64,000 nucleotides of DNA from Hyposmocoma kahamanoa (GCF_003589595.1 NW_020655294.1:2611815-2675814); one strand, 5' to 3'. Numbered from the stretch's first letter, positions 30,870-43,389 are shown. Translations and numbers: made by a program. Notes: generated by a model from the sequence alone, not told the origin.

Positions 30870-31310
30870 TCTATGCAATTACCTCCCAGAATCTATTCGA
30901 CAATCCCCTTCTCTTAAATTCTTCAAACAACGTATCGCTTCGTGTGATCACTTCCTCAATTCCTAAGTTTCGTCTTATTTGCACTGTTCCTTTATTTATC
31001 TCCTGTATTTATCTTGTTATTGTCATTTCTCCTCTACAAAAATGTCATAGACGAGATTTAATATTATTTATTGTTGTGTATTAACATGATCCATTATAGT
31101 GTATTTTTGAAAACATTCTTTGGTGTACCCCTTTCATATATCCCAAACTTTTATCCTAAGGTTGCCTGGAAGAAATTGCTACATAACAATAAGGACGCCT
31201 GTTGCACATTAACTTACTATTTTTATAATTACTTATGTAGCTGTTCCATGATATCACTATAATTTTGTGTGCAATAAAGAGTATTTCATTCATTCATTTA
31301 TTCAGTTATT
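30870..31310 (+). mobile_element. LINE 3' end with AATAAA and (CATT)n tail
   Basis: A decayed coding remnant (PESIRQSPSLKFFKQRI) is followed by GGTTGCCTGGAAGAAATTGC and TGTGTGCAATAAAGAGTATT, ending in CATTCATTCATTTATTC. This looks like a retrotransposon 3' end. Two different copies may be joined here. Confidence 0.55.
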
Positions 31311-31373
31311 AATAATTCTTCATGCAGGTCTTTGTGTGTTCCCAACACGGGACCATTATATGATTCATAAATT

Positions 31374-31420
31374 ATACAACCTGTGTTTCCATAACTTATT
31401 TACGGAAACACAGGTTGTAT
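31374..31420. repeat. Perfect palindrome, 17 bp arms
   Basis: Arms 31374-31390 and 31404-31420 match exactly as reverse complements around a 13-base loop. Confidence 0.92.
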
Positions 31421-31424
31421 ACAA

Positions 31425-32210
31425 ATTTAAATGTAACAAAATTATCATATCGTCGACTTCGAATAAGTAAGTTACATATAATTGCTCATATGTTTATAAA
31501 GTCTGAATTTTTTTCTAGAATCAAACCAAAACAGCCTTGTCATATGTAATAGAGGTATATGCAACAATTGGACCGCATTATGCAAAGGTGCACAATCAAT
31601 CAGTGACTGATTGTCATATCAATGGACATTTTTATATTCAGTAGACTACCGGCCGCGCCTTGCTGTGGTTGCAGAGTAAAAGAACTAGCAGTAAATGTAA
31701 TAAGTAAGTATCATTGCGATATAAAAGTTTTTGCTTTTGTTTCAGTCATTTTTGAGTTTTTAATTCTTTTTCCGCTGTTGACCACATCTTTCATTAGTAT
31801 TATACTTAAAATTTAAATTCAACTTTATGTTGTTATAGTTAGACGGTCCAAATTCCAAGATGTACAGCTTACTAAACTGTATAACGACATTGTACTTGTT
31901 TGCACCCGGTAAATGCTGCGTGTAAGTATCTTAATGTTTATCTATTAAGATTTACTTTATATTTCTCACAAGAACATCAGTCCAAATAAATGTTGTTTTC
32001 TTTCTTTTTTATAATGACCTTAATGTCCTTTTCATCTGAGAATCATTTTGCATACTCAGACTGTCAAAAAAAGGTTTCGCGATTGTTACACATAGGAAAT
32101 GAAACTTTTTTCGAATTAAAAAAAATCGCTTATATTCGTTTTTTCAAACCAACGTCTTAGTAAGCCGTGACTTACATGGCACTTATAAAAGGTCCGAAAC
32201 GTTGTTTAAA
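31425..32210. other. Unassigned stretch
   Basis: No gene or clear repeat seen. Confidence 0.4.
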
Positions 32211-32213
32211 TGT

Positions 32214-32475
32214 GACGGGACGAACAAGTCGCCTGGTGGTAAGCGACACGCCTATACGTAACAGTTGCAGTACCACTCAGAGCTTTAAATCGCAAAGATC
32301 TTAGGGTCACTGTCACCCTGAGACATAACTTGACAAGTCCCATGTGACAGTAACCAGCACACTTGCCCTTTAAAACCGAAACACAGTAATGCTGACATTA
32401 CTGCTTGGTGGCAGAAATAGATAAGGTGGCAGTACTACCCTGGACGAACTCTTTCACAAGGAGCTCTACTGCTAC
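32214..32475 (-). repeat. A-repeat, longest reference copy
   Basis: Covers nearly the whole family consensus. The minus strand runs from GGTAGCAGTAGAGCTCCTTG through CTGCCACCTTATCTATTTCT, GTCAACTTATGTCTCAGGGT and AAGATCTTTGCGATTTAAAG to GACTTGTTCGTCCCGTCACA. Some copies continue into an A-rich tail on this strand, which would be the 3' end of a retroposed RNA. No coding frame and no obvious tRNA promoter boxes are seen, so it may be a SINE of another origin or the tail of a LINE. Confidence 0.85.
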
Positions 32476-32794
32476 CAAAATTAACTTGTATTATAAGTAA
32501 CTTAATATTTATCGTGCGCATTAATTAACCGCGTTTCTCAACACCTTCGGCACATGGCATTTTATACTTTCCAATCCACGAGATAAACAAATGAATAGTT
32601 CTATCTAACATCATCTATCACGTCGTGTGACAGAACAATAAAATCACATCAATAACGGCTCGTTCGTTTTTAGTTAATAACGTATGTTGAGATAGTGAGG
32701 CGAGAAAGAAAAAGTACTGATGAATTCGGGTTAAATTATCTATTGTCTACATATAAATAGATAAAAGACGGTTAAAAAAATGTTACGTACTTCG

Positions 32795-33030
32795 GCAAAG
32801 CAAGATTCAATAGAGAGATAGAAGAACTAGTGTCTGAGCCGAACATAATCGGGGAAATAAAGTCTCTTCTCACTCGTCTTCGCTGGCTAGGACCTATGGA
32901 AAGAATGGGAGAGGATCGAGTTACCAAAAGAGCGTATTTGGGGCAACCTGTGGGTCATCGTCCTGTCGGCCGTCCAAGATACCGGTGGAAGGATGAAATC
33001 GTTAAAGACCTAAAAGGAAATGTACACACG
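32795..33030 (+). mobile_element. LINE C-terminal fragment, RTE-like
   Basis: Open frame with LVSEPNIIGEIKSLLTRLRW, LGPMERMGEDRV and RPVGRPRYRWKDEIVKDLKG. This is the terminal block common to RTE-like endonuclease-reverse transcriptase proteins. Truncated upstream. Confidence 0.78.
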
Positions 33031-33254
33031 CCAGCACATCAAGCTACACATTGACGAATCTTGTTCCGTTGCACTGGAGGCGATTTTCGAACAAAAATGT
33101 GTAGTCTGGTGTGCCGTTGTCCGTACATCGACAAAGTTATCTTTACCTACCCTTAAAGTGATAACTTCAGTATAATTTTTACATTGTTTGTTTTTATACA
33201 TTTGTACTGGGTCATGTTCGGGAAGTCAAACTATATCTTCTTATCCAAAACACC

Positions 33255-33710
33255 ACAGTGTCTTAAGGCAAAAATCTTTGACCAGTGTGTACACACACAG
33301 TGATGACTCCTAGTGATGAATTACGGCACTGAGACTTGGTCGCTCTCTGTCGACCTGATAAGAAGATTCAAGATAACCCAAAGGGCAATGGTATGTGCTG
33401 GAAGTTTCACTGCGAGATCGAATCAGAAATGAGGATATCCGCTAAAGAAAGTAACCAACATAGCCCAAAGAATTACAAAACTTAAGTGGCAGTGAACGTG
33501 GCACATTCCTCGTAGAACAGACAACAGATAAGGTTAGATAGTTCTTGAGAAGAATAAGAAGACGCCGCTTGGTCAGACCACTCAAAAGGTGGACCGATGA
33601 CCTGGTGAAGGTTGCGGAAAACCGCTGGATGCAAGCAGTGCAAGACCGGTCGCTGGGGCGACCTTCAGGGGAGGTCTATGTCTAGCAGTGGACGTATTTC
33701 GGCTAAAATA
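33255..33710 (+). mobile_element. Decayed RTE-like LINE C-terminus and 3' end
   Basis: A broken frame gives MTYGTETWSLSVDLIRR, AQRITKLKWQ and RRLVRPLKRWTDDLVK, and ends near AGCAGTGGACG, a common LINE 3' word. Several stops and frameshifts make it a pseudogene. Confidence 0.72.
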
Positions 33711-33714
33711 CTGA

Positions 33715-34380
33715 TAGTTTTTCATGAACGTACTTTACGTCGTAATAACGTCGTACAGCAGACGCTAGCTGTTGACGCTTACTCTCTGATGTATGCAGTC
33801 GGTGTCTCGACTGCGCTTAATCTCGAAGTTTAAACTGCGATTAAACACGACTGCACGCATTAACTGCAGACGTGCAATCCATATATTAGCAGCCTTAAAG
33901 GAATTCATAAAACTTCACCAATTAGGGGTTTTTACCACTATAGTAGACCCGTGCTCAGCAGTGTGGTGAAAGTGGATTGACACAAAGCTCGTAAAGCAAT
34001 CATTCAAACAGTCTCGATTTGCAAAAGAAAGATAGTATAATGAGCAAATTGCCATTAATTGTCATAATGCCTTCTTCCCTACTGGATAATGCATTTGTCT
34101 TTTTATGGACGTATTGAGAACACCGCATTCTTCTTCTTATCGTGTCGTATGTCGTATAACTTCTCCGAGTTAGGACACAAGGGGCACTGTGGGGAACTGT
34201 GTTGAGGCACTGCAGTCACCTTCAACCGACTTACAGCACCGCATTGGATTTTAAATTAGAATTGTTATTTTTACGATCGTCAAATCGTAATAAAGGTCCA
34301 ATCAATTTCTTTATTAACGCTAGTATAAAGAAAAACATTCCATACGTATGACTGAGTGTATTTTCTATTTTTTTTACGCC
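33715..34380. other. Unassigned stretch
   Basis: No supported gene or repeat. Confidence 0.4.
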
Positions 34381-34384
34381 CTCT

Positions 34385-34480
34385 CTGTATTGCGGGTACC
34401 ATGGACGCACACATAGATAACCACAAATTACACCCAAATTATCGAGAGAAATAGATGTAGGCCATACAAATGTTTGCGGA
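34385..34480 (-). mobile_element. SINE-B fragment
   Basis: TATTGCGGGTACCATGGACG through ACCACAAATTACACCCAAAT and TGTAGGCCATACAAATGTTT. The tRNA-like head and the tail are missing. Confidence 0.8.
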
Positions 34481-34484
34481 TGGA

Positions 34485-35640
34485 TGGTCGCTGTTATTGT
34501 TAAGATTAAGTTAAGACGCTATTGTGAAAGCGATGCTTGAATGGTAATTAATCTTGTGTTTATTAAGTTGTCATGTTAGTAATTTATCTTTATTCCACTA
34601 ATCTTCCTATATGTATATCTTCCATATATTTATTTTAAGGGAACCACTACATTTAGAGACATTGAGGTCTGAGCCGATCATGTCACACTTGTCACATTAA
34701 GGCGATCAGCCGTCTAAGCCGCTGACCGGCCATCTAAGCCACCAGATGTAAAAGATAATCTTCGGTTGCATTCAGCCGTGCATCGCAACCTACGTCAAAT
34801 GCGTTCGGACAAAAACTTTTTTCTAATGTGATTCCGCATCGTGAAATGTGTTGACATCCTAATTAACTATAGTCAAGATAAGAGTACATTCGGAAACACA
34901 ACCCTTAATCTCTTGTAATAAGTGATATAGAACACGATGAAACACATTATGAAAGAATGAACCCCGTAAGTCGTTATTTTTTTAGTAAAGACACTGTTGA
35001 ACAGACTGACGGCTCTCCGGCAGCGGCTTCCCTGGTGGTGTAGTGGCATGTTTGTTGTGTATAGAATAGATTTTTTCGCCATAGTACGTAAAAGATGTAA
35101 ATGTTTTTTTTTCTTACGAAAAAAATAATTTATTCGTTCTTAATTGTGAATAAATTTCTGTTTAATAAAATTAAATACAAATGTTTTTTAATGTAATGTT
35201 AAATTGGTTTAAAGCTAAATAAAGAAACATTTTATTTTTAAAAAAAGCCAAATTCTAATATAATGATCTAGAAGTTGCGTGTGCTGCAGCAAGCCAAATA
35301 GGTCGTGCCTCAGTGCGAAAGTCCAAAAGCAAGGCACTGATTTTCAACCACCACCTTCGAGGACAGCGCTTTGCGGTGCATCAATAGCAAAAACATTGTG
35401 AAGTTTATGTGGTATACATATATGTTAATATCAACATGAGTGTTATGTAGATAAAAAATAATATAATAATATTCAAAATGTAAAAAATATAAAAAATTTA
35501 TAAAATTGTAATAAAAATTCGCAATTGAGATTGTAATTAAAATAACAATAATCTGTTTTCAAAACCGATGAAACTCATTGTAAATATAATAATGTATTAG
35601 TAATTAGCATATAAGCGTTATAGTTGTGACAGTCCATTTG
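34485..35640. other. Unassigned AT-rich stretch
   Basis: No gene recognised. At 34985-35045 the words GTTGAACAGACTGACGGCTC recall the interior of the GC-rich element at 27154-27784, but not enough to call a copy. Confidence 0.4.
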
Positions 35641-35656
35641 CATTGTGTTTTTATGA

Positions 35657-35677
35657 ACAAATAAATAAATAAATAAA
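35657..35677 (+). repeat. (AAAT)n microsatellite, possible retroposon tail
   Basis: About five AAAT units follow a T-rich 3' UTR-like region. The source element is not identified. Confidence 0.85.
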
Positions 35678-36123
35678 GGTGCCGAAAAGGTGGGTACAGA
35701 CACTAGAAGAGCCAAACTATTTATTTATATTTTGAGTACCATACACGTCCCGCTGCAGAGCATGCAGAGCACTGTACATTGAAGTCACACATTCATAAAA
35801 CAAAACTCCAATCCTGACATCACGATAATATACATATGAAAACGAATGATCTATACTTACTGCCATGATCTATTAAGCCATGATTTTGCGCTTGTGCAAC
35901 GTGATCTAGATCCAACGAGGTCGTGTAACAAAGGGTAGGCCGTAATGACTTCATATGTGACATGTGAGCTTTGATACTTTTATGACTAGCGTCTGCCCTC
36001 GGGTTTGTTACAAATAGCAAGGCACTATAATAATACACCGTAATAACCGAAGTCGAAGGTACTTAAAGAAAGAGTTCTTTCTCTGAAGAGCCATACCCAG
36101 CAGTGAACTGTATATGCGTACAC

Positions 36124-36316
36124 TAATAACGCACGCACACACTAGGGAAATCCTGAGCTGCGGGTGCCATGGACACACACATAGCCAACCACAAATTACA
36201 TCCAAACTCACAAGAAAAATATATGCAGGCCATACAAATTAATATTTCTCTCGGTCCGAGAACCGGCACCTCCGCGTGGCAGACCAGCATGGTAACCGTT
36301 CGGCTACAGAGGCAGT
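36124..36316 (-). mobile_element. SINE-B copy
   Basis: Body GCTGCGGGTGCCATGGACAC, then the box B region (mutated) and GTTCGGCTACAGAGGCAGT. It lacks the usual (ATT)n tail. Confidence 0.85.
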
Positions 36317-36357
36317 ATAAGTATATAATAAATAAATATGACTAAAACATCGCACAT

Positions 36358-36448
36358 AAATTTCGAAAAACTCAGTTTCCCGGATTCGAACCTACGACTA
36401 TCTGTTTGAGAGGCGATAAGTCAGACCATTAGGCTACCACGGCTATAT
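36358..36448 (-). mobile_element. SINE-D, tRNA-like head
   Basis: The reverse strand reads AGCCGTGGTAGCCTAATGG, then GTCGTAGGTTCGAATCCGGG, i.e. box A-like and box B sequences. A related plus-strand remnant is at 24315-24385. No cloverleaf could be formed convincingly, so it is not called a tRNA gene. Confidence 0.65.
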
Positions 36449-36847
36449 TACGGTACACTGCACAATATTTATAAGCGCCTGAGTATGTAATGTCAGACAC
36501 TTTCACAACATTTGTTCAATCGATCAATGATTAATCACATGATTGGTGCTACTAGATTTTATTGCGACCAATAAAATAATTTTCCACGTATGAATTGGCC
36601 AATCGGATTGGGAGGTCGCCCAGTCGTAACGTGTTGCGCAAATTAGATGGTGCTTTTAAATCTATCTTGTTATAATTAAAAAACTACTGAGTACATTTTC
36701 TATGTTTTAGCACTTCATTATCGGGTCTCTTCGGGTCTTTTTCATCTTTCACAGCCCTGACAGCTAGGAAAAGAAGAACTGTAGACTTATAATGTTATAC
36801 ATTGAAAAATGAGCTGTAGATCAGTGGGAAAACGGTTTATTTATAAT

Positions 36848-37085
36848 TAGTAGCAGTAGAGCTCCTTGTGAAAGAGTTCGTCCAGGGAAGTACTGCCACC
36901 TTATTTCTGCCGCCAAGCAGTAAAGTCAGCATTATTGCGTTCCGGTTTTGAATGGTAAGGGTGCTGGTGAAAATACTGGCATACGGTGCTTGTCAACTTA
37001 TGTGTCAGGGTGATGGGTGAAGTAGCAATGACAGGTGTGACACTTACCACCAGGCGCACGGCTTGCTTGTCCTGGCACTTGGTAT
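36848..37085 (+). repeat. A-repeat copy
   Basis: GCAGTAGAGCTCCTTGTGAA through TTCTGCCGCCAAGCAGTAAA, GCACGGCTTGCTTGTCCTGG and a TAGTAAAACAAA end. Nearly full length with an internal deletion. Confidence 0.85.
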
Positions 37086-37564
37086 AGTAAAACAAATCGT
37101 TTCGCGTTGTAGTGCCTGCAAAGCTTCCTGAGATATCTCTATCTCCAGCTGTCTATATATTTGGTATCTCTTTAAAAGTCCAGTTTTTAATTTTCTTCAA
37201 CAAACACCTACAGAACCCTAAAAACGTATAAGCGCATCATTGTTCATTAAAAAACAAATGACAATCTCAACAACAATAAATCAACAGCAACAGCAGCCAG
37301 CAATCTCTACATTGCCATTGAAACGATCTATATATCAATTTATCGATCATTGGCCATAGATCACGCGCGAACTATAATTACGATCGACAACATTAATCTT
37401 GCGCAGGTGTGGTGAGAGCTCGTGTGGTATAATTATACAATTTCATGTACATTATGTACAGTTTACGTAACTATTAGGTCATTATAATAAGTAACGGTGA
37501 TTTCATATGAGTCTGACAGATTGAACCTTCGCCATCTTGCAGAATTTCTAAGAATTCTTTTTAA

Positions 37565-37870
37565 TATATAATAGACATACGCTTGGCCGCAATCTCCCCT
37601 GATGTTAAGCGACGATAGGACGCGTTTGCCTAAAAATGCCTATTCAATCTAGCCTTGAATACCCCCAAATTGTACGTTTCGGGAAACACAGATTAGAGTA
37701 TTCCATTCCTTTGCCCCACGCATCAAAAAGAAGGAAGCAAAGTGCTTAGTGCGAATGGGCGGTATGTCAACGACATAAGGATGGTGTGTTCTGGACCTTC
37801 TAGTCGACCGAAGGCGGAACGGTGAGGGTGGAACTAAATTGAAAAGTTCCTACGCACACTCCCCGAAATG
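37565..37870 (-). mobile_element. Decayed LINE 3' fragment
   Basis: GCCTATTCAATCTAGCCTTG and GTATTCCATTCCTTTGCCCC parallel GCCTATTCACTCTCGCC and GGGAATTCCACTCCATAGCC in the LINE at 25650-25965. It is related but heavily diverged. Confidence 0.5.
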
Positions 37871-37987
37871 TATCCGATAGAAAAAAAAGGGTACTAACTA
37901 AAGTAACAGATAACACGATTGCAAATTTTTACCCGACATGTTTCGAACCAGTCCATGGTCCTTATTCATGGGATTCCGCCAGTGCTA

Positions 37988-38031
37988 TGGCGCACAGTTT
38001 CCGTCGAGTCACGGACGGAAACAGTGCGCCA
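37988..38031. repeat. Palindrome, 18 bp arms
   Basis: Arms 37988-38005 and 38014-38031 pair with one mismatch around an 8-base loop. The arms are GC-rich. Confidence 0.88.
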
Positions 38032-38039
38032 AAGCCCTG

Positions 38040-38865
38040 GCAGCCCGATCACTCAGTACGGCTGCGGGCGCAGGCGGCGTCGGCGAGCAACTACCCTCGT
38101 TGACCTCATTTTTATTAAAGTATTTAATATTATATTGTATAAGTATTAGTATACAATATAATATGTTTATTAACGTATTTAATAAGAATAAAGCAAACCA
38201 GTGTAGTTAGTTAACATGTCTGAGTCTTACGGTGGTTCTCTATTTAGAATTGTGAAGTGTTCTCTAACGTTGTGATGACGTCACCAAATCCAATCAAAAG
38301 TCGTTCTGTTGATGGTATATTTCTAGACAATACATGATGCCTGGTACACTTTTACACACTATTATTACTTATCCCTAAGTCTAGAGCGGCAAATGCAATG
38401 CAAAAAGATACAAAAATACTAAATCACCTATGAGGTAGGCTATATGTAATCGTTCCTTCAAGGACTTGACTCGCAGATACCCATAAGATATATCATGGAG
38501 AGGAGAGTGTGCGATGGAATTGTACTATTTAATTCTACTTTCCATTTTCTTTCCATCATTGGGGGAACTATTGGGGGGATATTGCTTATGGTACTCCATT
38601 AATTGCATAAAATAGGTTTTAACTAATTTATTTTATGACAAAACGTACATGAAGGTCAAAATCTACACTAATGCCGTCTCTACCGAATTCTAAATCATTG
38701 TTGCAAATGCATAAAATTTTCACTATAACTAAAATGGTTGCCCCTACAAAATTTTTAATGAGAAACCAATATTTTATTGCTGATACAAAGGTCGAACAAC
38801 ACATTCTGATTGGACTCGACCGCGTTTTTTGTCACACCGGGACCGCTGCTCTTAACAAAGAATCA
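38040..38865. other. Unassigned stretch
   Basis: No supported gene. A 120-codon open frame starting at 38671 enters the LINE below and is not an independent gene. Confidence 0.45.
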
Positions 38866-38869
38866 GATC

Positions 38870-39470
38870 ACGGGAACTTTTCTTTGTATTCATTAAAGAT
38901 ATATTTTCTTGGGATCCTTTCCAGGGTGAGGCGTTACTTTACACCGGGACAGTTACTTCAGCTGTACCAAGCACAAAAACGGTCGTGTATGGAGTACTGC
39001 TGCCACCTTTGGAATGGCTCTGCTACATATTAACTGGCCACTTTGGATTCAATTGACAACCTTGCCAAGAGGCTTATAGGTGACTTGGAATTAGTGGAGG
39101 CGAAGCTGCAGAGTCTTGAACACCGCCGTAAAGTTGCCTGCTTATCGGTATTTTACAGGATATATCACGGAGAGCGTGCGATGGAATTACACGATTTAAT
39201 TCCGCCTTCCCCTTTTCATCACCGGGGGTTTAGACGTAAGCTTGGATTCCACCCCTATGTTGTGAATATTCTAAAGATTCGCACGAAGCGTTACGCTTCC
39301 ACATTTATATGGCGAACGGATATGGGGTGGAACTCCCTGCCGGCAGACTTGTTCCCTGAACGTTATAACTTGGGCCTTTTCAAGGCGAGAGTGAATAGGC
39401 ATTATTTAGGTATGTATGCTCCATCGTCGACCTCATCATCACTTTCCATCAGGTGAGATGGAGGTCAAAT
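38870..39470 (+). mobile_element. LINE C-terminal fragment, fairly well preserved
   Basis: Encodes LSRVRRYFTPGQLLQLYQAQ, then after one in-frame stop LDSIDNLAKRLIGD, RRKVACLSVFYRIYHGE, FHPYVVNI and NSLPADLFPERYNLGLFKAR, ending with a stop and a short A-rich tract. This is a typical C-terminal region of a non-LTR reverse transcriptase ORF. 5'-truncated. Confidence 0.85.
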
Positions 39471-39474
39471 TCGC

Positions 39475-39950
39475 ACTTATATTTTATAATAAAAAAAAAC
39501 ATCACGGTAAAACTTCATGGTAAGATGAAATGAAATAAACAATGTTTTAATCACGACGGCTTTGGAACTGTACTCCAGGATAAATAAATCCAGTTAAGAT
39601 TACTCCATTCATTCATTCAATCAACGTTTTTATTTTACCAAAAGTTGATACATCGACCCTTATTGCACCACCCTGTATAACTAATCTGCGTTTGTGTTAT
39701 TAGTGCGTACTATAGACCCTCCCATTTTTCAGGCATTGGTGCTGATTGACCTCACTCGTCCGCGTCTGTCAACCACATGCAGCTCTGACCAATCGCATTC
39801 AATCTCGAGAGGTGAACGCAAGGTGACCATGCATGCGACAGCTTGCCACTGTTCCACACCATACGCGTCTACCTTGTTAGTAAAGCCCGATGCACATCAA
39901 CTTTATTTTTTTTATTGATGCACCTCAATTAAACTTGCTGGCAAGTCTTT
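39475..39950. other. Unassigned stretch
   Basis: No gene or clear repeat. CATTCATTCATTCAATC at 39606-39622 resembles a LINE tail microsatellite. Confidence 0.4.
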
Positions 39951-39954
39951 TTTT

Positions 39955-40235
39955 ATGATACCAAGGTGACGAGACGAACAAGTCGTGCGCCTGATGGTGA
40001 ACGACACGCCTGTCCATAGCAGTTGCAGAGCTTTAAATCGCAAAGATTACGCCACTGCGCTCGTCACCGTGAGACATAAGTTGACAAGTTCCATTTGCCT
40101 GTAATTTCACCAGCACTCTTACCCTTCAAAACCGGAACGCAGTAATGCTTACATTACCGCTTGGCGGCAGAAATAGGTGCGGTGGCAGTACTTCCCTGGA
40201 CGAACCCTTTCACAAAGAGCTCTACTGCTATTAAA
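39955..40235 (-). repeat. A-repeat copy, near full length
   Basis: From GTGACGAGACGAACAAGTCG to AAAGAGCTCTACTGCTATTA, with TTTTTTTATGATACC just before it on the plus strand, i.e. the A-rich 3' tail on the minus strand. Confidence 0.87.
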
Positions 40236-40285
40236 GCAATGCACTAAAGAATCATTGGTTTGATAATCCAAATATATATTATTAA

Positions 40286-40315
40286 ATAATATAATATAAT
40301 ATAATATATAATAAA
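40286..40315. repeat. (ATAAT)n low-complexity repeat
   Basis: Repeated AATAT/ATAAT units seen directly in a longer AT-only region. Confidence 0.85.
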
Positions 40316-40319
40316 AATA

Positions 40320-41475
40320 GTAATATTGGATTATGTTACTAACTTTCATTGTTGTTTGGCCACCAGTTGCCTATAGTCTGTCTTTTTTGAAGCCGAAGTA
40401 AAATGACAGTTCGTAGCGCAAAAGTAGCAACACTTTGCGAGCAGCTAGTGATTGCAGTCGATAAATATTCTATCGACTATCGACTGAATGTTGGTCACGT
40501 TTATGGAGTAAATAGCCGAACTTGTTTCATTTGAATCATATTCGACCCATTGTTCGACTTTTACTTAGCACAAGTTCATTTGAAGTGTCAATTTTTGTAA
40601 GTTCATACTTAGATACACTGTATTTAGAACTACGCTTATGCAAAATATAAAGAATATATTATTATATATCATATTTATTTTATATAATATATATTTTACA
40701 GTTTTTCATTTTAATTCAACATATATAATCTAATCCGGCTACTCTTGTTAAAATATATGTATAAAAATTTATTTCGATGCTAGTAGATCAACTGTCAAAA
40801 TAAGAATAAAGAAGGCAATAACGCAATTAGTAATCATTAGAACATCGTAACATTCACAATTCAGTCATTGCTGGCAAAATTTTATCTTCTTTAAATATTT
40901 ATCGATAAAACTATCGACAACAACTACGTAACTATTTAAAATTATATGAAAAGTGGCAACCCTACAAACGTCATTTTACTCCGCTTCAAAAAAGATGGAC
41001 AATAGTGGTTGGCATTGTAGGAAAGAAACTTATTTAGACTTTCCCTTGTACTGGGTTTTCTGAGTAGAATCCAAAAGTCGTTTTCTTTGCTTTGGCTCAT
41101 AATTCAAGAAATACTTTAGTTTGAGACCAGAGCTCCAAGTCTGTGAATTTGAAATCATTTGTACGTTTGTTTATCTGCTCTTCAGTGGCAAGTCGATGGC
41201 ACGTCGACCATGTAATCTACTAATATTATATTTATTTAATTTGAAGACCGAATTTCAGATTAAACGAGATAAAAATTAAGATATCATAGTAATTTCCATA
41301 GTAGTTTTAGTAAAGCAACATCAATCGTTAATGATTGAATGAATGAATGCCATCAGTGTCAATCCATTGACACTATTTTGAGACTCAACTACCATTGCAA
41401 CTAAATTTTAACACAATAACAAATACTATCATAATTGCAATATAATTTCAGTGTAGTCACAATGGGATTGAGTAG
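40320..41475. other. Unassigned AT-rich stretch
   Basis: No gene or clear repeat. Octamer ATCGATAA-type words recur at 40460 and 40900 but form no evident structure. Confidence 0.4.
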
Positions 41476-41482
41476 CATTAGA

Positions 41483-41685
41483 GCTCTTTACCTATTTCTG
41501 CCGCCAAGCAGTTAGGAAGGGTGTTGGTGAAATTACAGGCACATGGGACTTGTCAACTTGTGTGTCAGGGTGACGGGCGCAGTGGCAGTGCCCGTAAGAT
41601 TTAAAGAATTTGAATGGCACTGCACCTGTTATGGATAGGTGTGTCGCTTACCACCAGGCGCACGACTTGTTGCATTATAGAAAAA
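41483..41685 (+). repeat. A-repeat copy with internal deletion
   Basis: TTAGAGCTCTTTACCTATTT joins the gene-proximal end to CCGCCAAGCAGTTAGGAAGG. It ends ACCACCAGGCGCACGACTTG and an A-rich tail. Confidence 0.85.
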
Positions 41686-41689
41686 AAAC

Positions 41690-42135
41690 ACATTGACCAG
41701 TGGATACAAGAAAATTAATAGAATCGGGGTATTTCATCTGGTTGTGCCAGACATTGTTAGTAACATAAAGCATTGATTATAGTGACATACTTTAAGATTA
41801 GCCTTATATCACTGGAAACGGCTTTCCTACAAAATGTGTAACAAAGATTATATTCAAGCTTACATATCGTTTCTATTGAGTGCTTATGCCTTTTACCATT
41901 AAGCAATTAAACTAATTAGTTTTTAAAGCTGTAATAATACTATCTCTAAGCAAAAGTGCTTAAGTCATTAGTCATCAGTCCACGGCGTCGGCCCCGTGCC
42001 AGTTCACATGTCTGTTAAAGACCCACTCTTGAATGGAAAGGAAAAAAATATTTTGTTAATTTAATGCTATGTAGTACTAACGGTGGAGGGAATATCGTGA
42101 TGAATAAGATTCACAACGGGCGGGAGTTGCCCTAC
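41690..42135. other. Unassigned stretch
   Basis: Nothing supported. Confidence 0.4.
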
Positions 42136-42140
42136 CTGAA

Positions 42141-42316
42141 ATAATAATAATAATAATGCGCACACACTCATAGCCCCACTCTAGGGCAACCCTATATCGC
42201 TGGTGCCATGGACACATACATAGATATCCATACAAATATATCTTCCGGCCCGAGAATAGAGCCCGGGACCTCTGCGTGGCAGTCTAGCATGATAACCGTT
42301 CAGCCACGGAGACAGT
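42141..42316 (-). mobile_element. SINE-B copy with internal deletion
   Basis: The (AAT)n tail at 42141-42157 is followed by GCGCACACACTCATAGCCCC and, after a deletion in the body, GAGCCCGGGACCTCTGCGTG and CAGCCACGGAGACAGT. Confidence 0.87.
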
Positions 42317-42713
42317 TTAAGTGTTTTATTGCCGATGAATGCAACCCGATACTAAAAATAACCAAGACATAACTGCCAGTTCTGAACATTTACATAATTC
42401 TATGCAATAGGATGTTGTTTAACATCGCACACACTTTTAGGTGTGTAGTTCGAAGGTACATGGTGTTAGAAAACTTAGAGAGCTTCTACCACAGATCACA
42501 AAGGTGATAGCTTGTGAACCTTCTGCGACGTGCAGTTTCATCACGATCTTCACCGTCAGATATTCAGTTGGTCAGTTCGTCAGGTGCTACAAAACAAAAA
42601 AGGCGAAAGGTCGCTTTTCCAAAATTTTTTCAGGGGATCATGTTTTGGGTTTTAACGACTGTTTTAAAATTCAATTTTAGTTTTAATTAAGTTTAAGTTA
42701 TAAAGTACTTTAG

Positions 42714-42975
42714 TAACAGTAGAGCTCCCTGTGATAGAGTTCGTCCAAGGAAGTGCTGCCACATTCCTTACCTATTTCTGCCGCCAAGCAGTAATATGAA
42801 CATTACAGGCACATGGGACTTGTCAACGTATTTCTCAGGGTGTCCAGGCGCAGTGGCAGTGCCCCTAGGATCTATATGATTTATAGCTCTAAGTGGCACT
42901 GCAACTGTTAGGAATTGGCGTGTCGCTTACTACCAGGCACACGATTTGTTCGTCCTGTCATTTAGTGTTATAAAA
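42714..42975 (+). repeat. A-repeat copy
   Basis: AACAGTAGAGCTCCCTGTGA through CTATTTCTGCCGCCAAGCAG to GATTTGTTCGTCCTGTCATT and TAGTGTTATAAAAAAA. The A tail is visible. Confidence 0.87.
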
Positions 42976-43389
42976 AAACCATCATGTTTGGTCTCGTGAA
43001 TGGTTCCGACGAGTTTTTGACTTACATACGGAGACTTTGACTTTTTTAGTGCGTCTTTTTCTATCGGTTTTTTCAAATTTTAATTTAAGTTTTATTAATC
43101 TCAGTGTATCTCAAAAAAAAACATCGTAAACAACAAACTTTTGTTCAATGACTTCTTACAAAACATTATAATTTTACCAAACAGAAACTTAGTAAATAAC
43201 AAACATTATTGAATATCAATTCAATACAAATTTATATACAGTTAATAGCAACATCTCTAGCCAGGGCTGATAGCTGTAAAGTTACCTAAGTGGGTGACGA
43301 AATACATTAAAAGCTAAAAAGTCATTGAAAAACCACATACAAAGATCCAACAAACAAGCACATAGAAAAATTCCTGAGGTCCGCTGGTT

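Noticed and set aside
36358..36448. tRNA gene on the minus strand
   Set aside because: Box A and box B words are present, but no complete cloverleaf with paired acceptor stem could be formed and related copies exist elsewhere in the window; a SINE head explains it.
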